In this document: piece after piece, positions 1 through 8,770 of the stretch
Layout: every line of letters starts with the position of its first letter
How positions within the stretch are numbered: position 1 is the first letter of the stretch
Assembly (NCBI GenBank): GCA_023522315.1
Contig: JAHCSU010000182.1
Location: 1 to 50,327 of the forward strand
Reading direction: 5' to 3'
DNA length: 50,327 nucleotides
Source of the DNA: Nostoc sp. CCCryo 231-06
GTDB taxonomy: Bacteria; Cyanobacteriota; Cyanobacteriia; Cyanobacteriales; Nostocaceae
Notes under the pieces: model-generated
Seen by the model: the letters and a program-made list of their open reading frames with translations, nothing else
Databases searched by the model: none
What the model was told of the DNA's origin: nothing
Position numbers and translations under genes: made by a program

Positions 1-2
1 CA

Positions 3-68
3 CAATCCCCACCTTATGAGTACATTGAAGGTGGGGACTTCCGCGACACGTTAAAGAGAGTGAAGTAA
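3..68 (+). CDS. C-terminal tail of an upstream gene (partial, 5' end outside window)
   Basis: Reading frame 3 is open from the window edge to a TAA at 66-68 and gives about 21 residues, containing PPYEYIEGG and ending in DTLKRVK. The other two forward frames close sooner or look less protein-like. It probably is the end of a gene lying to the left, 17 bases before the response regulator start. I do not recognise the family. It could also be non-coding. Confidence 0.3.
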   Translation, partial: QSPPYEYIEGGDFRDTLKRVK

Positions 69-85
69 AAGTTGATAACCTCTCA

Positions 86-505
86 GTGCTGAGAGGCTTG
101 CAAATACTTGTTGTAGATGACAATCCCGATACTCGTGAGTTAGTTTCCTTTATTCTTCAAGAGTCTGGAGCAAAGGTGACATCGGTTAACTCAGTAGCTG
201 AAGCCCTGGAAGCACTGGTACGATTGAAACCAGATGTTTTAGTCAGTGATATCGGAATGCCAGATGAAGATGGTTATTCGCTGATTCGCAAAGTGCGAAT
301 TAGTGAAGCAGATCGAGGAAAAAAAATTCCAGCTGTAGCACTGACGGCCTTTGCTAGAGATGAAGAGTCTAAGCTGGCTCTGAACGCTGGATTCCACGTT
401 CATCTATCCAAGCCAATCGAGCCAGATAAGTTGGTGAGTGTGGTGGCGAACTTGGTTAAAGGCAGCCAACAAGTTCACTGCACTATGCAATTTAGTTCTT
501 GGTAA
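86..505 (+). CDS. Receiver-domain response regulator (stand-alone CheY-like)
   Basis: A 139-residue protein made almost entirely of one phospho-receiver domain. The N-terminal acidic pair is in LVVDDNPDTREL, the phospho-acceptor Asp in LVSDIGMPDEDGY, the conserved Thr in VALTAFARDE and the conserved Lys in HLSKPIEP. All residues needed for phosphotransfer are therefore present. No output domain follows, so it probably works as a phosphorelay intermediate or by protein contact. The start used is GTG; the frame is open 19 codons further upstream to a TGA at 26-28, with no better start. In Nostoc such domains are often the end of hybrid kinases, so this could be a detached hybrid-kinase receiver. 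The last residues after KGSQQ look like read-through into repeat-derived DNA. Confidence 0.8.
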   Translation: MLRGLQILVVDDNPDTRELVSFILQESGAKVTSVNSVAEALEALVRLKPDVLVSDIGMPDEDGYSLIRKVRISEADRGKKIPAVALTAFARDEESKLALNAGFHVHLSKPIEPDKLVSVVANLVKGSQQVHCTMQFSSW

Positions 506-540
506 AATCTGCGTAGGCGTAGCCAGCCGTAGGCATCGCC

Positions 541-680
541 GATATAGCAAATGCGATCGCTAAACAAGCAAATGCGATCGCTAAACAAGCAAATGCGATC
601 GCTGAACAAGCAAATGTTGTCGCTAAACAAGCAAATGCTGTCGCCGATATAGCAAATGTTGTCGCTAAACAAGCAAATGA
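541..680 (+). repeat. 21-bp tandem repeat containing HIP1 octamers
   Basis: Units of 21 bp begin at 547, 568, 589, 610, 631 and 652, with a partial seventh at 673. The first three carry GCGATCGC (HIP1); later ones have changed to GTTGTCGC or GCTGTCGC. Because 21 is a multiple of three, several frames stay open across it. The forward frame would read heptads like ANAIAKQ, open from 523 to TAA 703-705, but has no ATG, GTG or TTG. It is best read as a tandem repeat, not a gene. The rest of 506-1179 holds a degenerate palindromic repeat (511-540) and AT-rich DNA upstream of the next gene. Confidence 0.85.
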
Positions 681-1179
681 CTTAACCCCCTTCCCTGCGA
701 GGTAAGTGGCAAAATTCAAAGCCTCTCCCTTCTTCTGTCGGTGTCCTCTGCGTCCTTGCGGTTCCCCGACTTTTACCCCGTAGGGGATCTTGCTACGCTC
801 TTAGCGTTAAGGCAGGGTAGCAACTGGCGCGACACGGAGAAATCAGAGTTTGAGAGATATTTTGCGGAAGTCCTAAATAAATGCAGTTTTTGGAGAGCGA
901 TCGCAACCAACTGCCACTATAAACGGAAATGAGTTGAGCGAACAACACCTTGACACCAAACAATTATCGGAAATAAACGCAGTTCATGCCACGTTATAGG
1001 ACGTTTGCCCTTGGTACGTTTACCTTTTATCAAGTTAAAGTGGCGAAAGGTGCGTTGAAGATAAATATTCCTAAATGTATGTTACAACTTCTTACATTTT
1101 AGTGTTAAAAAACTAAAAAAATTTAATTAATTATTATACTCATGTAGCATTATTTTAGTCCTTATTTAAGAGTAAGACT

Positions 1180-2313
1180 ATGACTGCTAGTACTCTGCTG
1201 CAAGAAATAGAAAAGTATATCCCTATTGTGGGAGATATAAATATTAAGAGTCCATTAGCATACCAAGCAACTCGTGGGGCAGTTGAGGTAGTTAACACAG
1301 TCCAAATGGCAGTGGCAGAAGCTTATATCAACGGATTAGAAGTTCCTGATTCCGTTCTAGAATCGCTTTTCGATACCTGTATGCCAATTTTCTTTCAGTA
1401 TTTCCCATCCCTCCTGGCACCGTATGAATGGGTATTAAAAGAAACTGATCATCTCGCCGAAGGCTCACGGGAACTAATGAAAATTCAGTACGACTTGCCT
1501 CAAGCCATGCTGAATACTATGTTGGGAGACTGGAAACTCATTTATCCTAAGTACAGCATGGGATTGTGGGAAAAAGGAGCATTAAACCTTGAGCAATCCC
1601 AAATGCACATGATTGATGATGTGATTGAAAAGCTAGGCATCAAGGACGGAGACAATATCTTAGACTTTGGGTGCGGGTGGGGATGTGTTCCTAATTACAT
1701 TCTTTCTAAGTTCCCCAATGTCAAGTTTACGGGTCTTAATTTGAGCCATGAGCAATGTGAATATATCCGCCACAAAATGCAAGATCCTGAGAGTTATCTC
1801 AGTTCAGATCGGTTTACCCTACATGAAGGTGATTTGAATAATGCAAATTTCGAGACGAAGTTTGATAAAATCCTCTCGATTGGTGTTTTTTGTCATGTTG
1901 GTAACTTAACGGGAGCCTTTAAAAAATTAGCTTCGTTTCTGAAGGATGATGGCAAAGTTTTAATTCACATCATCACAGTCCGCATCCCTAACAATATGTC
2001 TAGCGTTTACACCCACAAATATATTTTTCCGCACGGTCGTTACTGGAATTACGATGCAGTTCCTAGCCATAAAGAAGACCTCAAAACAATTCAAAGATGG
2101 TATCTCAATGGCTCTAATTACTCTAAAACACTAACTAACTGGTTACAAAATTTTGACGACAACCAGGCAACAATAAAAACATTAAACTATGGCATGGACT
2201 ATGCCAAGTTTCGCCGGATATGGAGATTTTATTTGATATGGTTTATTCGTAATTTTGCTAGTTGCGATGGAGAATATAATGGTAATGGTCAATTTTTAAT
2301 GGTTCATGCTTAA
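1180..2313 (+). CDS. SAM-dependent methyltransferase, cyclopropane-fatty-acid-synthase / coclaurine-N-methyltransferase-like
   Basis: A 377-residue class I methyltransferase. The SAM-binding motif I is ILDFGCGWGCVPNYI (about residues 161-175), followed by the acidic strand end in FTGLNLSHEQ and a motif II/III region around FDKILSIGVFCHVGN. The order YDLP, then YS, then DFGCGWG is the signature of the cyclopropane-fatty-acyl-phospholipid synthase and plant coclaurine N-methyltransferase superfamily. True CFA synthases share this but add an N-terminal lipid-binding domain; the roughly 90 N-terminal residues here are helical-looking and not clearly that domain. The substrate (phospholipid acyl chain or small amine) cannot be told. 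It points towards a Delta9-type desaturase gene, with one terminator hairpin between them. Methyltransferase fold: sure; exact reaction: not. Confidence 0.8.
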   Translation: MTASTLLQEIEKYIPIVGDINIKSPLAYQATRGAVEVVNTVQMAVAEAYINGLEVPDSVLESLFDTCMPIFFQYFPSLLAPYEWVLKETDHLAEGSRELMKIQYDLPQAMLNTMLGDWKLIYPKYSMGLWEKGALNLEQSQMHMIDDVIEKLGIKDGDNILDFGCGWGCVPNYILSKFPNVKFTGLNLSHEQCEYIRHKMQDPESYLSSDRFTLHEGDLNNANFETKFDKILSIGVFCHVGNLTGAFKKLASFLKDDGKVLIHIITVRIPNNMSSVYTHKYIFPHGRYWNYDAVPSHKEDLKTIQRWYLNGSNYSKTLTNWLQNFDDNQATIKTLNYGMDYAKFRRIWRFYLIWFIRNFASCDGEYNGNGQFLMVHA

Positions 2314-2370
2314 CCGGACAAAGCTAGTGTTTCCCCTGCTAGGGGATGGACATGCTGCCTGTCCTTATTT

Positions 2371-2415
2371 AACAAAATGAAGATGCCTTCTTGACAAAAG
2401 CATCTTCATTCTGTT
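2371..2415. terminator. Hairpin between convergent genes, likely bidirectional terminator
   Basis: Arms 2371-2386 and 2400-2415 pair over 16 bp with one mismatch, around a 13-base loop. It lies 57 bases after the methyltransferase stop and 70 bases from the stop of the desaturase on the other strand. No long T-run follows on the plus strand, so efficiency is uncertain. Confidence 0.65.
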
Positions 2416-2485
2416 AAATGTTTGGATTCTTGACTGAGAAGGCAAGGAACAGACTTTTCTCTTGAGCAATCTGCCAACCAGAATA

Positions 2486-3391
2486 TCAAACGGATGTCTC
2501 TGCTTCCGCCTTGAAAACTGAGTTCTGACAGTTGCGGTTTCTCGCGCGAGCGATAAGTTCTGGTTCAGAAGGGACTCTAATCTTTGACGCTAGCTTCAGA
2601 AACTCAAGGATTTTGATGAACCAAAATGTTGGGTCTGGAAGATAGGCAACCTGGCCCTTTCGCACGGTTATGCCATGCCGGGCTGACCACTGGAATGCAT
2701 GATGAAGATTATGCCAGCCTTCACCCAAGGTCAGAAATGCTACGAGCCAATGGTTCCGACTATAGTCATTAGTTGTGAACGGTTGTTCGCCCAATATATG
2801 GCTGAGTGAGTTAACGGTGGCGACACCGTGGAAAAGGACAGTCGTGCTGAGGAAAAAAGCGCCGAGATATTCAACTCCACCAATGTAGTACGAGAGCGCA
2901 CCTAGAGCAACGGTGGGAATGAAGTGCAAACGGTCAACAACCTTCAAAACCAGATTACTCTCAACATCGGTGGGAAGCTTGGAGGGAAAAAAGTGTGGGG
3001 AGAATAGCCATCCAACTTGAGACCACCAGAATCCTTTAATCCCCTTGAAAGGCATATAGGGAGAATGAGGATCTTCTTCCTGGTCTGAGCATTGATGATG
3101 ATCCATGTGGTGAGCTTTCCACCAACTTGGCCCCATCTGTCCGGCTGAAGCAGCCACAATGCTTCCAATACATAGAACTGAGGTTGGAGCCTGGTAGCTC
3201 TTGTGGGTGAGTAGCCTATGATAGATGCCAGTAGTTGCAAGCATTCGTATTATATATAACAACAGGGCCCACAAGACAGCACCCCATGATAAGCCAGTAA
3301 CAATAATGAGTAATGATCCTAAATGACTCACTACGATCAAAGTAGGGCCTACTATGTAAGAAATAATGGTGAGCTGAGAGTACTGCTTCAT
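2486..3391 (-). CDS. Membrane fatty acid desaturase, Delta9 / acyl-CoA-desaturase type
   Basis: Three histidine boxes of the DesC/acyl-CoA desaturase family are present in order: HRLLTH (HX4H), HHMDHH (HXXHH after a leading His) and EGWHNLHH (HXXHH). They bind the di-iron centre that inserts a cis double bond into acyl chains using O2 and reduced ferredoxin or cytochrome b5. Hydrophobic pairs before the first box and after the second fit a four-helix membrane protein. I chose the ATG at 3391, giving 301 residues, which matches the family length and aligns with DesC N-termini. The frame is open further upstream to a TTG at 3559 (ATG also at 3436), which would add a hydrophobic segment. A MITE-like element lies between it and trpS and may affect its promoter. 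Confidence 0.87.
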   Translation of the reverse strand: MKQYSQLTIISYIVGPTLIVVSHLGSLLIIVTGLSWGAVLWALLLYIIRMLATTGIYHRLLTHKSYQAPTSVLCIGSIVAASAGQMGPSWWKAHHMDHHQCSDQEEDPHSPYMPFKGIKGFWWSQVGWLFSPHFFPSKLPTDVESNLVLKVVDRLHFIPTVALGALSYYIGGVEYLGAFFLSTTVLFHGVATVNSLSHILGEQPFTTNDYSRNHWLVAFLTLGEGWHNLHHAFQWSARHGITVRKGQVAYLPDPTFWFIKILEFLKLASKIRVPSEPELIARARNRNCQNSVFKAEAETSV

Positions 3392-3580
3392 TAGTCTTCT
3401 AACATCCTTAAGCTTCAAAATAAAAATGCACCACATCTTCAACGCAGTGAAGCTTGCGGATAGCAGAACGCCCACTGTTGTCAGCGTTAACAGCACAAGG
3501 ATATCTTGGCACAATTCGCTTGGAATATAAAAAGTAGTTTCAAATACAAGCGGTGGCAAAAAAGCAGTGAAGAGTTTCTA

Positions 3581-3687
3581 TATAGCGGTTCCCATTCACA
3601 TGCGGTACAACATTATATCGCCAAGTGTAAGGGCACGGCAGTGCCGTGCCCCTACGGGTGTACCTTACGTAAACGAGAAACCCTATA
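3581..3687. repeat. 107-bp MITE-like element, family A, copy 1
   Basis: The ends are inverted: it begins TATAGCGGTTCC and ends GAAACCCTATA. The centre holds the palindrome GGGCACGGCAGTGCCGTGCCC split as a hairpin. A second, nearly identical 107-bp copy is at 19073-19179, and the left end of a related element starts at 50276. It lies in the divergent interval between the desaturase and trpS. No coding sequence is inside. Confidence 0.8.
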
Positions 3688-3840
3688 GCAATCGGAGTTG
3701 AGTTAAAATCTCTCATCCTGTAACAGCGAGTTGACCTGGAAAATGTCAAAATTAAATGAGTTTTGCGTAGGCGGAAAGCAATTTGTCGCCAGACATCGCC
3801 ACTTTACTAGCGCGGATTTGAGATAACTAAGTTGAAATTT

Positions 3841-4851
3841 ATGGGCAAGCAACGTGTTCTTTCTGGAGTTCAACCAACCGGCAATTACCATCTAGGTAAC
3901 TATTTGGGAGCCATTCGCAACTGGGTAGAAGGTCAGAGCGAATACGAAAATTACCTTTTTGTGGCTGATTTGCACGCAATTACAGTGCCACACAAACCAA
4001 CACAGTTGGCATCTGATACCTACACCCTTGCTGCTCTCTATCTAGCTTGTGGTCTTGATTTAAATCACTCCACCATCTTTGTGCAATCCCACGTTTCGGC
4101 CCACAGTGAACTCACCTGGTTGCTCAACTGCATTACACCTCTAAACTGGTTGCAAGATATGATCCAGTTTAAGGAAAAGGCTGTTAAACAGGGAGAAAAT
4201 GTCAGTGCAGGTTTATTGGATTACCCTGTGCTGATGGCAGCTGATATTTTGCTTTACCAAGCTGATAAAGTGCCAGTCGGTGAAGACCAAAAGCAACATT
4301 TGGAATTGACACGGGATATTGCAGCTCGGTTAAATCACCAATTTGGTAAACCAGATCAGCCAGTTCTGAAGTTACCAGACCCTTTGATTCGTAAGGAAGG
4401 GGCAAGGGTGATGAGTTTGGCGGACGGTACACGCAAAATGTCGAAGTCTGATCCTTCTGAGTTAAGTCGGATCAGTTTGCTAGATTCACCAGAACAGATT
4501 CAATACAAGATTAAGCGTTGCAAAACCGATCCGATTCGTGGGCTGACTTTCGATGATCTGGCGCGTCCAGAGTGTAATAATTTGTTAACGCTCTATACAT
4601 TGCTTTCTGGTAAAACGAAGGAAGATGTAGCCGTTGAATGTGAGGATATGGGTTGGGGACAATTCAAGCCATTGTTGACGGACACGATAATTGAGTCTCT
4701 CAAACCAATTCAAGAAAAATATCAGTCGATAACGGAGGATAAAGGCTATTTGGAGTCTGTGTTGCGGGATGGAGGGGAAAAAGCTAGGGCGATCGCAAAT
4801 CAAACTTTATCACAAGTAAAAGCTGCTTTAGGCTACTCTCTTCCTCTATAA
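3841..4851 (+). CDS. trpS: Tryptophanyl-tRNA synthetase
   Basis: A 336-residue class I aminoacyl-tRNA synthetase that charges tRNA-Trp. The N-terminus LSGVQPTGNYHLGNYLGA is the TrpRS start with the HIGH-type signature HLGN. The KMSKS loop is in TRKMSKSDPSE. DMIQFKEKA and the AADILLYQAD segment are typical of bacterial TrpRS. Length fits the family (about 330-340). I chose the ATG at 3841 over an upstream TTG at 3832 because the conserved sequence begins right after it. It stands alone; metF follows on the same strand after 58 bases. Confidence 0.97.
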   Translation: MGKQRVLSGVQPTGNYHLGNYLGAIRNWVEGQSEYENYLFVADLHAITVPHKPTQLASDTYTLAALYLACGLDLNHSTIFVQSHVSAHSELTWLLNCITPLNWLQDMIQFKEKAVKQGENVSAGLLDYPVLMAADILLYQADKVPVGEDQKQHLELTRDIAARLNHQFGKPDQPVLKLPDPLIRKEGARVMSLADGTRKMSKSDPSELSRISLLDSPEQIQYKIKRCKTDPIRGLTFDDLARPECNNLLTLYTLLSGKTKEDVAVECEDMGWGQFKPLLTDTIIESLKPIQEKYQSITEDKGYLESVLRDGGEKARAIANQTLSQVKAALGYSLPL

Positions 4852-4909
4852 CTTTTCACTTTTAGGTGTGATTGGCTATACCATTTAAGAAATTGAAATC
4901 CTTAATTTT

Positions 4910-5830
4910 ATGCATCACACCCATAGCCCCACAGCCTTTAAGAGAGCTGTACAAGCAGGTGAATTTCTAATTACCGCCGAGGTAGCACCCCCGAAAGGGG
5001 GAGATCCAGCACACATGATTCAAATGGCGGCGACTCTTAAGGGAAGGGTTCATGCTGTCAATGTTACTGATGGTAGCCGCGCCGTGTTACGGATGTCTTC
5101 GTTAATGGCGTCAGTGATTTTGTTACAAAATGGCATAGAGCCGATTTGTCAAATTGCTTGCCGCGATCGCAACCGCATTGGTTTACAAGCTGATTTGATG
5201 GGCGCTCATGCTTTAGGTATCCGTAATATTTTAGCTTTGACTGGCGACCCAGTAAAAGCAGGCGATCATCCAGATGCCAAAGCAGTGTTTGACTTGGAAG
5301 CTGTGCGACTGCTGCAACTGATTCGGAAGATGAATCAAGGTGTTGATTGCAACGAAAAACCCTTGACTGATGGAGCGCTAGATTTATTTGTTGGTGCAGC
5401 AGTAGATCCGCAATGTAAAAGTTGGTCGGGTTTGCAAAGTCGATTTGAACGCAAAATCGAAGCCGGAGCGCAGTTTTTTCAAAGTCAGTTGATTACCGAT
5501 TTTGAGCGGCTAGAAAAGTTTATGGATACCATTGCTGCTGGTTATAAAAAACCGATTTTGGCAGGAATCTTTCTGTTAAAATCGGCAAAAAATGCCCAGT
5601 TTATTAATAGATGTGTTCCGGGCGTAGATATTCCCCAACATATTATTGATAGATTGGCAAAGGCCAAAGATCCTTTTGAGGAAGGGATCAAAATTGCCGC
5701 AGAGCAAGTGCAGATAGCGCGGCAATTATGTCAGGGTGTCCACATGATGGCGGTGAAGCGAGAAGATGCGATCGCGCAAATTTTAGATTTGGCTGGAGTT
5801 GCTCCAATTAATCAGTTGGTATCCAAGTAA
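4910..5830 (+). CDS. metF: Methylenetetrahydrofolate reductase family protein
   Basis: A 306-residue TIM-barrel flavoprotein of the MetF family, which reduces 5,10-methylene-THF to 5-methyl-THF for methionine synthesis. Visible landmarks are ITAEVAPPKGGDP (the N-terminal Glu of the EVxPP motif), AVNVTDGSRAVLRMSS, CRDRNRIGLQADLMGA and ILALTGDPVKAGDHP, all typical of bacterial MTHFR. It ends VAPINQL, close to the usual family end. Length is close to E. coli MetF (296). It follows trpS by 58 bases and could share its transcript; there is no obvious functional link. A palindromic repeat lies just downstream. Confidence 0.9.
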   Translation: MHHTHSPTAFKRAVQAGEFLITAEVAPPKGGDPAHMIQMAATLKGRVHAVNVTDGSRAVLRMSSLMASVILLQNGIEPICQIACRDRNRIGLQADLMGAHALGIRNILALTGDPVKAGDHPDAKAVFDLEAVRLLQLIRKMNQGVDCNEKPLTDGALDLFVGAAVDPQCKSWSGLQSRFERKIEAGAQFFQSQLITDFERLEKFMDTIAAGYKKPILAGIFLLKSAKNAQFINRCVPGVDIPQHIIDRLAKAKDPFEEGIKIAAEQVQIARQLCQGVHMMAVKREDAIAQILDLAGVAPINQLVSK

Positions 5831-5851
5831 ACATAACTTTTCACAGCATCT

Positions 5852-5945
5852 GGAAAACCTCTCTCCAAACCTCTCCCCTACAAGGGGAGAGGCTTTAAAT
5901 TTTCCCCTTTCCTACTAGGGAAGGGGGCTAGGAGGTTAGGTTTCC
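5852..5945. repeat. Palindromic repeat element after metF
   Basis: It begins GGAAAACCTCTC and ends GGAGGTTAGGTTTCC, which are imperfect inverted ends. Inside are two short hairpins (CTCTCCCCTACAAGGGGAGAG and a CCCCTT...AAGGGGG pair). Related sequence recurs around 43160-43195. Confidence 0.65.
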
Positions 5946-6010
5946 TGTTGGTTTTAAATGACGTGAAAAGTTAGAACGTAAATGAGAAAATACATTTTTT
6001 CATAAGGCAG

Positions 6011-6724
6011 TTGGTTAACAAACTTTGGGGGTTTAAGTCCCCTAGTATTGATGGGGTATTCATCCCCACAAGTGAAACCACAAACCAACCACTCTACTTT
6101 GTTGAAGTCCAGTTTCAATTAGACTCGACTTTTTATAGACGCTTCTTTGCCGAAGTTTTCCTTTACTTACGTCAAAACGAATCAGTGAATTTTTGGCGGG
6201 CTGTGGTTATCTATCCCCAAAGGAGTTTAGATCCAAGCGATCGCCTACCGTATGAGTTGCTGCTAGACAGTTCACAAGTGCAACGCATTTATCTAGATGA
6301 ATTAGATCCGGGGGAGAACTCACTACAAGTTGCGATCGTTAAATTAATTCTCGAAAGAGAAGAGACAGCCGTTGACAAAGGTAGAGAATTGATTTTGCAA
6401 GCAAGGCAACAACTGGCACATGAAGCTACTACCAAGCAAATTGTAGAATTGATAGAGACTATTCTGTTGTACAAATTTACCCGGTTCAGCCGAGAGGAGT
6501 TAGCAGAAATGTTGGGTATAGACGACGAATTAAAAAAAACAAGGATGTATCAATCAATCAAGGAAGACGGCTTAGAAGAAGGTCGCCAGGAAGGTCGCCA
6601 GGAAGCTAAGTTAGAAGCTATTCCCCGGTTGTTGGGATTGGGATTGAGTGTGGAACAAGTGGCGGTGGCTCTCGATTTGACGGTGGCGCAAGTACAGCAA
6701 ACAGCCCAGAATCAGTCTAGCTGA
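6011..6724 (+). pseudogene. DUF2887 / Rpn-type PD-(D/E)XK nuclease-like protein, N-terminally truncated
   Basis: The 237-residue reading frame contains IDGVFIPTSE, FVEVQFQLDS and RLFAE-like RRFFAEVFLYLRQN, the core of the cyanobacterial DUF2887 family (Rpn-like recombination-promoting nuclease fold; the EVQ is the ExK-like part). It ends with a helical tail rich in EEGRQEGRQEA and a last segment GLSVEQVAVALDLTVAQVQ, usual for the family. Intact members, as I remember them, begin about 40 residues before IDGVF, with a segment that is missing here. The only start is TTG at 6011, giving the unrelated residues VNKLWGFKSPS. It is probably a 5'-truncated remnant, though a shortened protein could still be made. 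Confidence 0.7.
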
Positions 6725-6757
6725 TAGTGGGCGTTGCTTGCGTCTAATGTAATCAAC

Positions 6758-6780
6758 AAGTGCGTAGCGCCTACGCACTT
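6758..6780. terminator. Hairpin downstream of the DUF2887 gene
   Basis: AAGTGCGTA (6758-6766) and TACGCACTT (6772-6780) pair perfectly around a 5-base loop, 34 bases after the stop codon. No T-run follows. The same GCGTAGCGCCTACGC core is common in repeats of this genome type, so it may be a repeat fragment serving as a terminator. Confidence 0.5.
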
Positions 6781-6947
6781 AAATTTAAATACGTCGTAAG
6801 TAGCTTGTGATTTTAGATTTTAGATTCATCAAAATTCTTGATACACCCTCAAGTAAAGGAGTGCAGAGTAGGAAAATGCTTTTTCCCCACTCCCATTCGG
6901 CTACGCTCATGGCAAGCCGACTCCCCACTCCCGATTTTCATAACCAT

Positions 6948-7496
6948 TTATCCAAGCGGTTGATTCTCATCACATTGACGTGAATACTGGAATTCCAACT
7001 CATTTTGCCGCTCTCTACCTCCTCTATACGCAACCGGACAAAACTTAGTATTAGCGCTCATACAATCCATGTGTGGCGTTTTAGCACACACCACAAGTAG
7101 TCCACCCAGAACAAACAACAATCCACAAATTGCCAGCGTATTAACCCAATAAATTTCTAGCGCTCCGTGAACTACTATCTCTCGCAGTAGAGATACAATT
7201 GTTACCTCAACTGCCACTCCCACAGAGATACTATGTTCTTGCAAATAGACCATTAATAGTCGGAATAACTCGACTAAAATCAACACAAATAGTATTTTTG
7301 CAGTCACATGTTTATAATCTAGTGGCTGTGTGATGGCGATCGCTATCCCCCACAATTGGATCAGCATGACGGCGAACAATCCCAAACACAAGACAATTAC
7401 AATTAAGTCTTGAAAGGCTTCCATGTTGCGAACAATTGAGTGCCGATCAAGCCAGCGATCGCTAAATAAAAATCGACTTTTCTGGCGCTTTTGCAT
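6948..7496 (-). CDS. PsiE-family (phosphate-starvation-inducible) membrane protein
   Basis: A 182-residue protein with four hydrophobic segments: about 28-48 (LIVIVLCLGLFAVMLIQLW), 64-84, 90-108 and 117-137. The middle part ILFVLILVELFRLLMVYLQEH and the following VAVEVTIVSLLREIVVHG match the PsiE family, whose cellular role is poorly known. The C-terminal 40 residues are polar and Cys-containing, probably cytoplasmic. The short polar N-terminus ends in RWLDRHSIVRNMEAFQDL, often seen in cyanobacterial members. It sits convergent to the DUF2887 remnant. Regulation by phosphate is known only for the enterobacterial founder and cannot be inferred here. Confidence 0.75.
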   Translation of the reverse strand: MQKRQKSRFLFSDRWLDRHSIVRNMEAFQDLIVIVLCLGLFAVMLIQLWGIAIAITQPLDYKHVTAKILFVLILVELFRLLMVYLQEHSISVGVAVEVTIVSLLREIVVHGALEIYWVNTLAICGLLFVLGGLLVVCAKTPHMDCMSANTKFCPVAYRGGRERQNELEFQYSRQCDENQPLG

Positions 7497-7585
7497 GTAC
7501 GTTTCATTCCAATCGGGACAAGTTCAGACAACACCAGCGAGTCAACCCAATAGTTTTATGTTATGCAATATTAAGCTTTTGCGCC

Positions 7586-8506
7586 TCAGCGAGGTTGGTA
7601 ATTTAAATTTTGTGCCTGTTGCAACAATTGCTCGGCATTTTTCGCCCACGGAGGATTCTTCTGAGCATTGTATAAATCTCTAGCAAATTGCAATACTTGC
7701 ACTGCATCCCCATATTGCTTTAACTGCATAAAAACTAACCCTGCACCATAATAAGCGTTGGGATAGTTAGAGTTAGCTTCGGCTGATTTTCTAAAAGCCT
7801 CTAATGCCTCTTGTAATTTGCGTTGCCCAAACCAAATTGAGCCGAGATTGTAGTAAGCTTCTGGATATTTTGGATTAATTTTTACTGCCTGATTAAACGC
7901 ATCTCTGGCTTGATCGAGTTTGCCTTGTTGGAGATAACACATCCCCAGATGATAAGGAGGCTCTGGTGCATTTTTGCTATATTCTATGGCTTTTTTAAAA
8001 GATGCGATCGCTTTTTCACAATCTCGTTGCTGTTCTCGTACCAACCCCAAGTTATAGTGGGCAAATCCTAGTTTGGGATCAAGTTCTAGCGATCGTTGCA
8101 AGTAATCGTTAGCTAACTGTAAATTATTCCCTTCTAACAACGCACCACCTAAATTAGCAAAAGCTGGAGCAAACTTAGGATCGGCTTGCGTTGCTCGATA
8201 AAATGCATCCGCAGAGGGTTGTAATTGTCCCGTTTGTCGGAATGCTAGCCCTAAATTATACTGCGCTGGCGCTAATTTCGGATCTAATTGAGTTGCTTGT
8301 TTAAAGGCTGCGATCGCATCTTGTACCTTTCCCGCCTGAATTGCTTGTAAGCCTTGGTTTAACCAGTCTATAGCAGTTTTACCATTAGATTGTGCCAGCT
8401 TTGAAGGGACAGGAGGAGATAGAGAAAGAGAGGGGGAGGAGATGCTAACAAGCAGAGTCAAACTTACTAACCCGGCTATGCGATATTTAAAGAATGATTT
8501 TCCCAT
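7586..8506 (-). CDS. TPR-repeat protein, exported
   Basis: From the ATG at 8506 the product has 306 residues. It starts with a signal-peptide-like sequence (positively charged GKSFFKYR, then a hydrophobic run to about residue 30). The rest is about seven tandem 34-residue tetratricopeptide repeats, seen from repeats of AxxNLGxxxxxxG...A...F..A....P (for example PAQYNLGLAFRQTGQL, AHYNLGLVREQ, AYYNLGSIWFGQ). TPR domains bind other proteins; no enzymatic domain is present. A GTG at 8527 would add seven residues. It is divergent from the EF-G-like gene, with 264 bases between them for both promoters. Confidence 0.82.
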   Translation of the reverse strand: MGKSFFKYRIAGLVSLTLLVSISSPSLSLSPPVPSKLAQSNGKTAIDWLNQGLQAIQAGKVQDAIAAFKQATQLDPKLAPAQYNLGLAFRQTGQLQPSADAFYRATQADPKFAPAFANLGGALLEGNNLQLANDYLQRSLELDPKLGFAHYNLGLVREQQRDCEKAIASFKKAIEYSKNAPEPPYHLGMCYLQQGKLDQARDAFNQAVKINPKYPEAYYNLGSIWFGQRKLQEALEAFRKSAEANSNYPNAYYGAGLVFMQLKQYGDAVQVLQFARDLYNAQKNPPWAKNAEQLLQQAQNLNYQPR

Positions 8507-8770
8507 TGATTTTCTGACTTGCAACACTTTCAGTTAAATTTACTTTATAAAAAGTTTTTTACAAAAGTTTTTATTTTGCTATGAAAGTTTGTGATGCTTA
8601 ACTTTTCTTAAGCTAAATCTTACGACAGGCTACAATTTTTTTAACTTTCGATTAAAGGGAGGATAATAACAAATTAAAGAAGGGGTAAGTTTGACTCCAG
8701 AGAACCATTTTTTATCCCTGACCAAAACAGAATAATGCGGTTATAAAAGACTTACCGCAAGGGAGGTTTT

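Noticed and set aside
541..680. CRISPR array
   Set aside because: The 21-bp units follow each other without spacers; the same holds for the arrays at 28663 and 29289.
741..932. 63-codon forward frame between the 21-bp repeat and the methyltransferase gene
   Set aside because: It runs through low-complexity repeat DNA (CTCTGCGTCCTTGCGGTT type), has no ribosome binding site and no recognisable protein pattern.
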